DNA of 64,000 bases. Origin: Xylaria sp. FL1777. Its lineage: Eukaryota; Ascomycota; Sordariomycetes; Xylariales; Xylariaceae. This document shows, one piece after another, positions 62,601 to 64,000 of this stretch. Each line of letters opens with the position of its first letter. Position 1 is the stretch's first letter. The stretch covers positions 248,001 through 312,000 of the forward strand of contig MU400507.1 in NCBI GenBank assembly GCA_022578965.1, read 5' to 3'. The notes beneath the pieces were generated by a model, which was not told the DNA's origin, did not search any database, and worked only from the letters and a program-made list of their open reading frames with translations. Made by a program: the position numbers and the translations under genes.

Positions 62601-63431
62601 TTATTTTTATAAGCTTTTAAATTATAGTTATTTTTAACGTAAAATAAATGCTTTTTAACTTAAGGTTTTTAAGTAAAGCGCTTTATATGTTTTAATAAAT
62701 TTTCCAGAAATAATCTTTTGTTTATTTTTCGAAAGTCTTAGCAAACCTTTCTTAAAAATAGTCCAATAGTTTATAAAAATATAAATAGTTAGTATAATAA
62801 AATACTAGCTTAATATTTAGCTTAATTTTAGTTATATAGCTAAAATTAATTTTTTAGCCTTATATTTTAAAATTAATTTAAGCATTTATTTATTATACGC
62901 TTATTAAAACATTTTTAGCTAAGTTTTTATACGTAAAAATAACTAGCTTTAACTTTAAAAGCGTTATAAACAGTTATTTGTTTTCTTAAAACATAGTAAA
63001 TTTAGCTAAATTATACAATATATTTAATTTTATATTTAAGTTATATAAGTTACTGTTTTATTTTTGTATAGCAGTATAATTAATATATTGCTTAGTGTTT
63101 ATATAGCAATATAGTTAAAAAAAATAGCAAAATTGCTTGCTATTTTCTTTATTTTATTCTTAATACTAATAAACAAGTTAAAAGTTTAGTTTTTATACGT
63201 AAATAAATTAGATCTTCTTTTTTTTTTCTTTGTACGTATTTACTTTAGCTAATTAAAAAAAATAAATTAAACAATATATTTGTACGTTAAAAGAAAAACA
63301 GGCATAATATAAAAAACAAATCTCTTTTTAACAGGTTAAAATAAAAGTATGTTATATAACTCCGTTATTACTTTAGCTAATTTATAGTTTGTTGCAAATA
63401 AGTTAAAAGTGCAAATATAACTACTAATTAG
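56642..63431. other. Internal region of the degraded retrotransposon
   Basis: 6.79 kb of TATATAA-, GCTA- and TTTA-rich sequence with frequent stop codons in all frames. No protein motif is readable. Confidence 0.6.
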
Positions 63432-63717
63432 TATTAAATAAGCTTTGTATAATTGTATGTTTAACACATATATACTAAAACAAAATATAATAATCTTTAT
63501 ATTATAAGCTATCTATTTTTTGTATGTTTAAGAAAAAAAAAGTTCGTATAAAGCAAAAGTTCTTCTTTATGTATAAAAACTTTGCTAGTATACAAGCTAA
63601 GCTAACACTAAGATTACCTTAGTCCATATAATAATTTTTGCACAAAGTGATCTTCGTGCAAAACCTATTATACATATTATACATAGAAGTTATAACTAAT
63701 AACTAGTTATTTTAACA
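63432..63717. repeat. Right long terminal repeat (286 bp)
   Basis: Same length and ends as the left copy (TATTAAAT ... TTTTAACA). It keeps G+C at several sites lost in the left copy (for example around 63541-63547 and 63653-63660), and lost it at as many others. Confidence 0.85.
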
Positions 63718-64000
63718 GTTTTATTATTTTTTTTAGTTTAGCTTTTAATAAACGTTTTAATTCACTTGTTATATATTATAGCAAAAAAACAGCTAAAAAT
63801 AAAGGCTTTACTAGCATTATGTTTTTTTATATTAGCTTTAAAGCAAAACTTATAATATAAAACTTATGCTTAGTTGCTTTATAACTGTTGTTATATTATA
63901 ACAAACATATATGCTAAGCATTAATAACTAGCAGCATAGTATATTAAAGTAGCTATTATAGTAAAATAAAACCACAGAGTTTATATATATTAAGCAATCG
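63718..64000. other. A+T-rich flank to the right edge
   Basis: Still strongly A+T-rich, without genes; the degraded block continues beyond the window. The first five bases, GTTTT, are the proposed right target-site copy. Confidence 0.6.

Larger units (their letters stand above)
56356..63717. mobile_element. RIP-degraded LTR retrotransposon, about 7.36 kb
   Basis: Bounded by two 286-bp direct repeats, with an imperfect TG...CA terminus and flanked by GTCTT (56351-56355) and GTTTT (63718-63722), a 5-bp duplication with one C/T change. The internal 6.79 kb is extremely A+T-rich and has no frame of 60 codons on either strand, so no gag or pol can be read. Length and LTR size fit a Gypsy or Copia element; which one, and its orientation, I cannot tell. 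No clear primer-binding site or polypurine tract remains. The sequence is long dead and not mobile. Confidence 0.8.

Noticed and set aside
55980..64000. CRISPR-like or satellite array in the A+T-rich block
   Set aside because: Repeated words are low-complexity only; apart from the LTR pair no regular unit or spacing was found, and this is a eukaryotic genome.

Overview
The window is nuclear DNA of a filamentous ascomycete (Pezizomycotina, most likely a Sordariomycete). Evidence: short GT-AG introns of about 50-250 nt with CTAAC/CTGAC-type branch sites; fungal gene families (HET-domain protein, CYP52-type P450, Crh-type GH16, Rad4, Nab2, Mnr2-like CorA); and an A+T-rich terminal tract with the transition-only mutation signature of repeat-induced point mutation (RIP). 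I reconstructed the spliced models by hand from splice sites, reading frame and family conservation, so exon ends are predictions. No genus is claimed.

Layout, left to right. 1-21 kb: the 3' part of an MTP18/MTFP1-like mitochondrial protein (+), an AN1 zinc-finger protein (-), a HET-domain protein (+), the DNA repair protein Rad4/XPC (+), an amidase-signature enzyme with eight exons and one apparent GC-AG intron (+), a CstF-64-like mRNA 3'-end factor (+), an Mnr2-like CorA magnesium transporter (+) and protoporphyrinogen oxidase (-). 21-52 kb: every confident gene lies on the minus strand: a Nab2-like poly(A)-binding protein, a CYP52-like P450, a secreted GH20 beta-N-acetylhexosaminidase, an aldehyde dehydrogenase, an Aro8-type aminotransferase, a GPI-anchored Crh glucan/chitin transglycosylase, a fungal kinase-like protein with a possible restriction-endonuclease-like region, a doubtful membrane-protein gene and DNA topoisomerase I. 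53.7-54.8 kb: ATP synthase gamma subunit (+).

55.9-64 kb: coding sequence stops and the DNA becomes extremely A+T-rich, with no reading frame of 60 codons or more. Inside it are two 286-bp direct repeats 7.1 kb apart (56356-56641 and 63432-63717). They align without gaps and differ at 46 sites, all transitions. They end in an imperfect TG...CA inverted repeat and are flanked by GTCTT and GTTTT. I read this as the long terminal repeats and target-site duplication of one RIP-destroyed LTR retrotransposon of about 7.36 kb.

Most genes are single-copy housekeeping functions (DNA repair and topology, mRNA 3' processing and export, heme synthesis, mitochondrial ATP synthesis, Mg2+ transport, cell-wall remodelling) mixed with a few accessory genes (HET, amidase, kinase-like). 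They do not form an evident pathway cluster. Intergenic regions are long (0.6-2.3 kb) and carry a recurrent 10-bp palindrome, TACCTAGGTA, and simple repeats.
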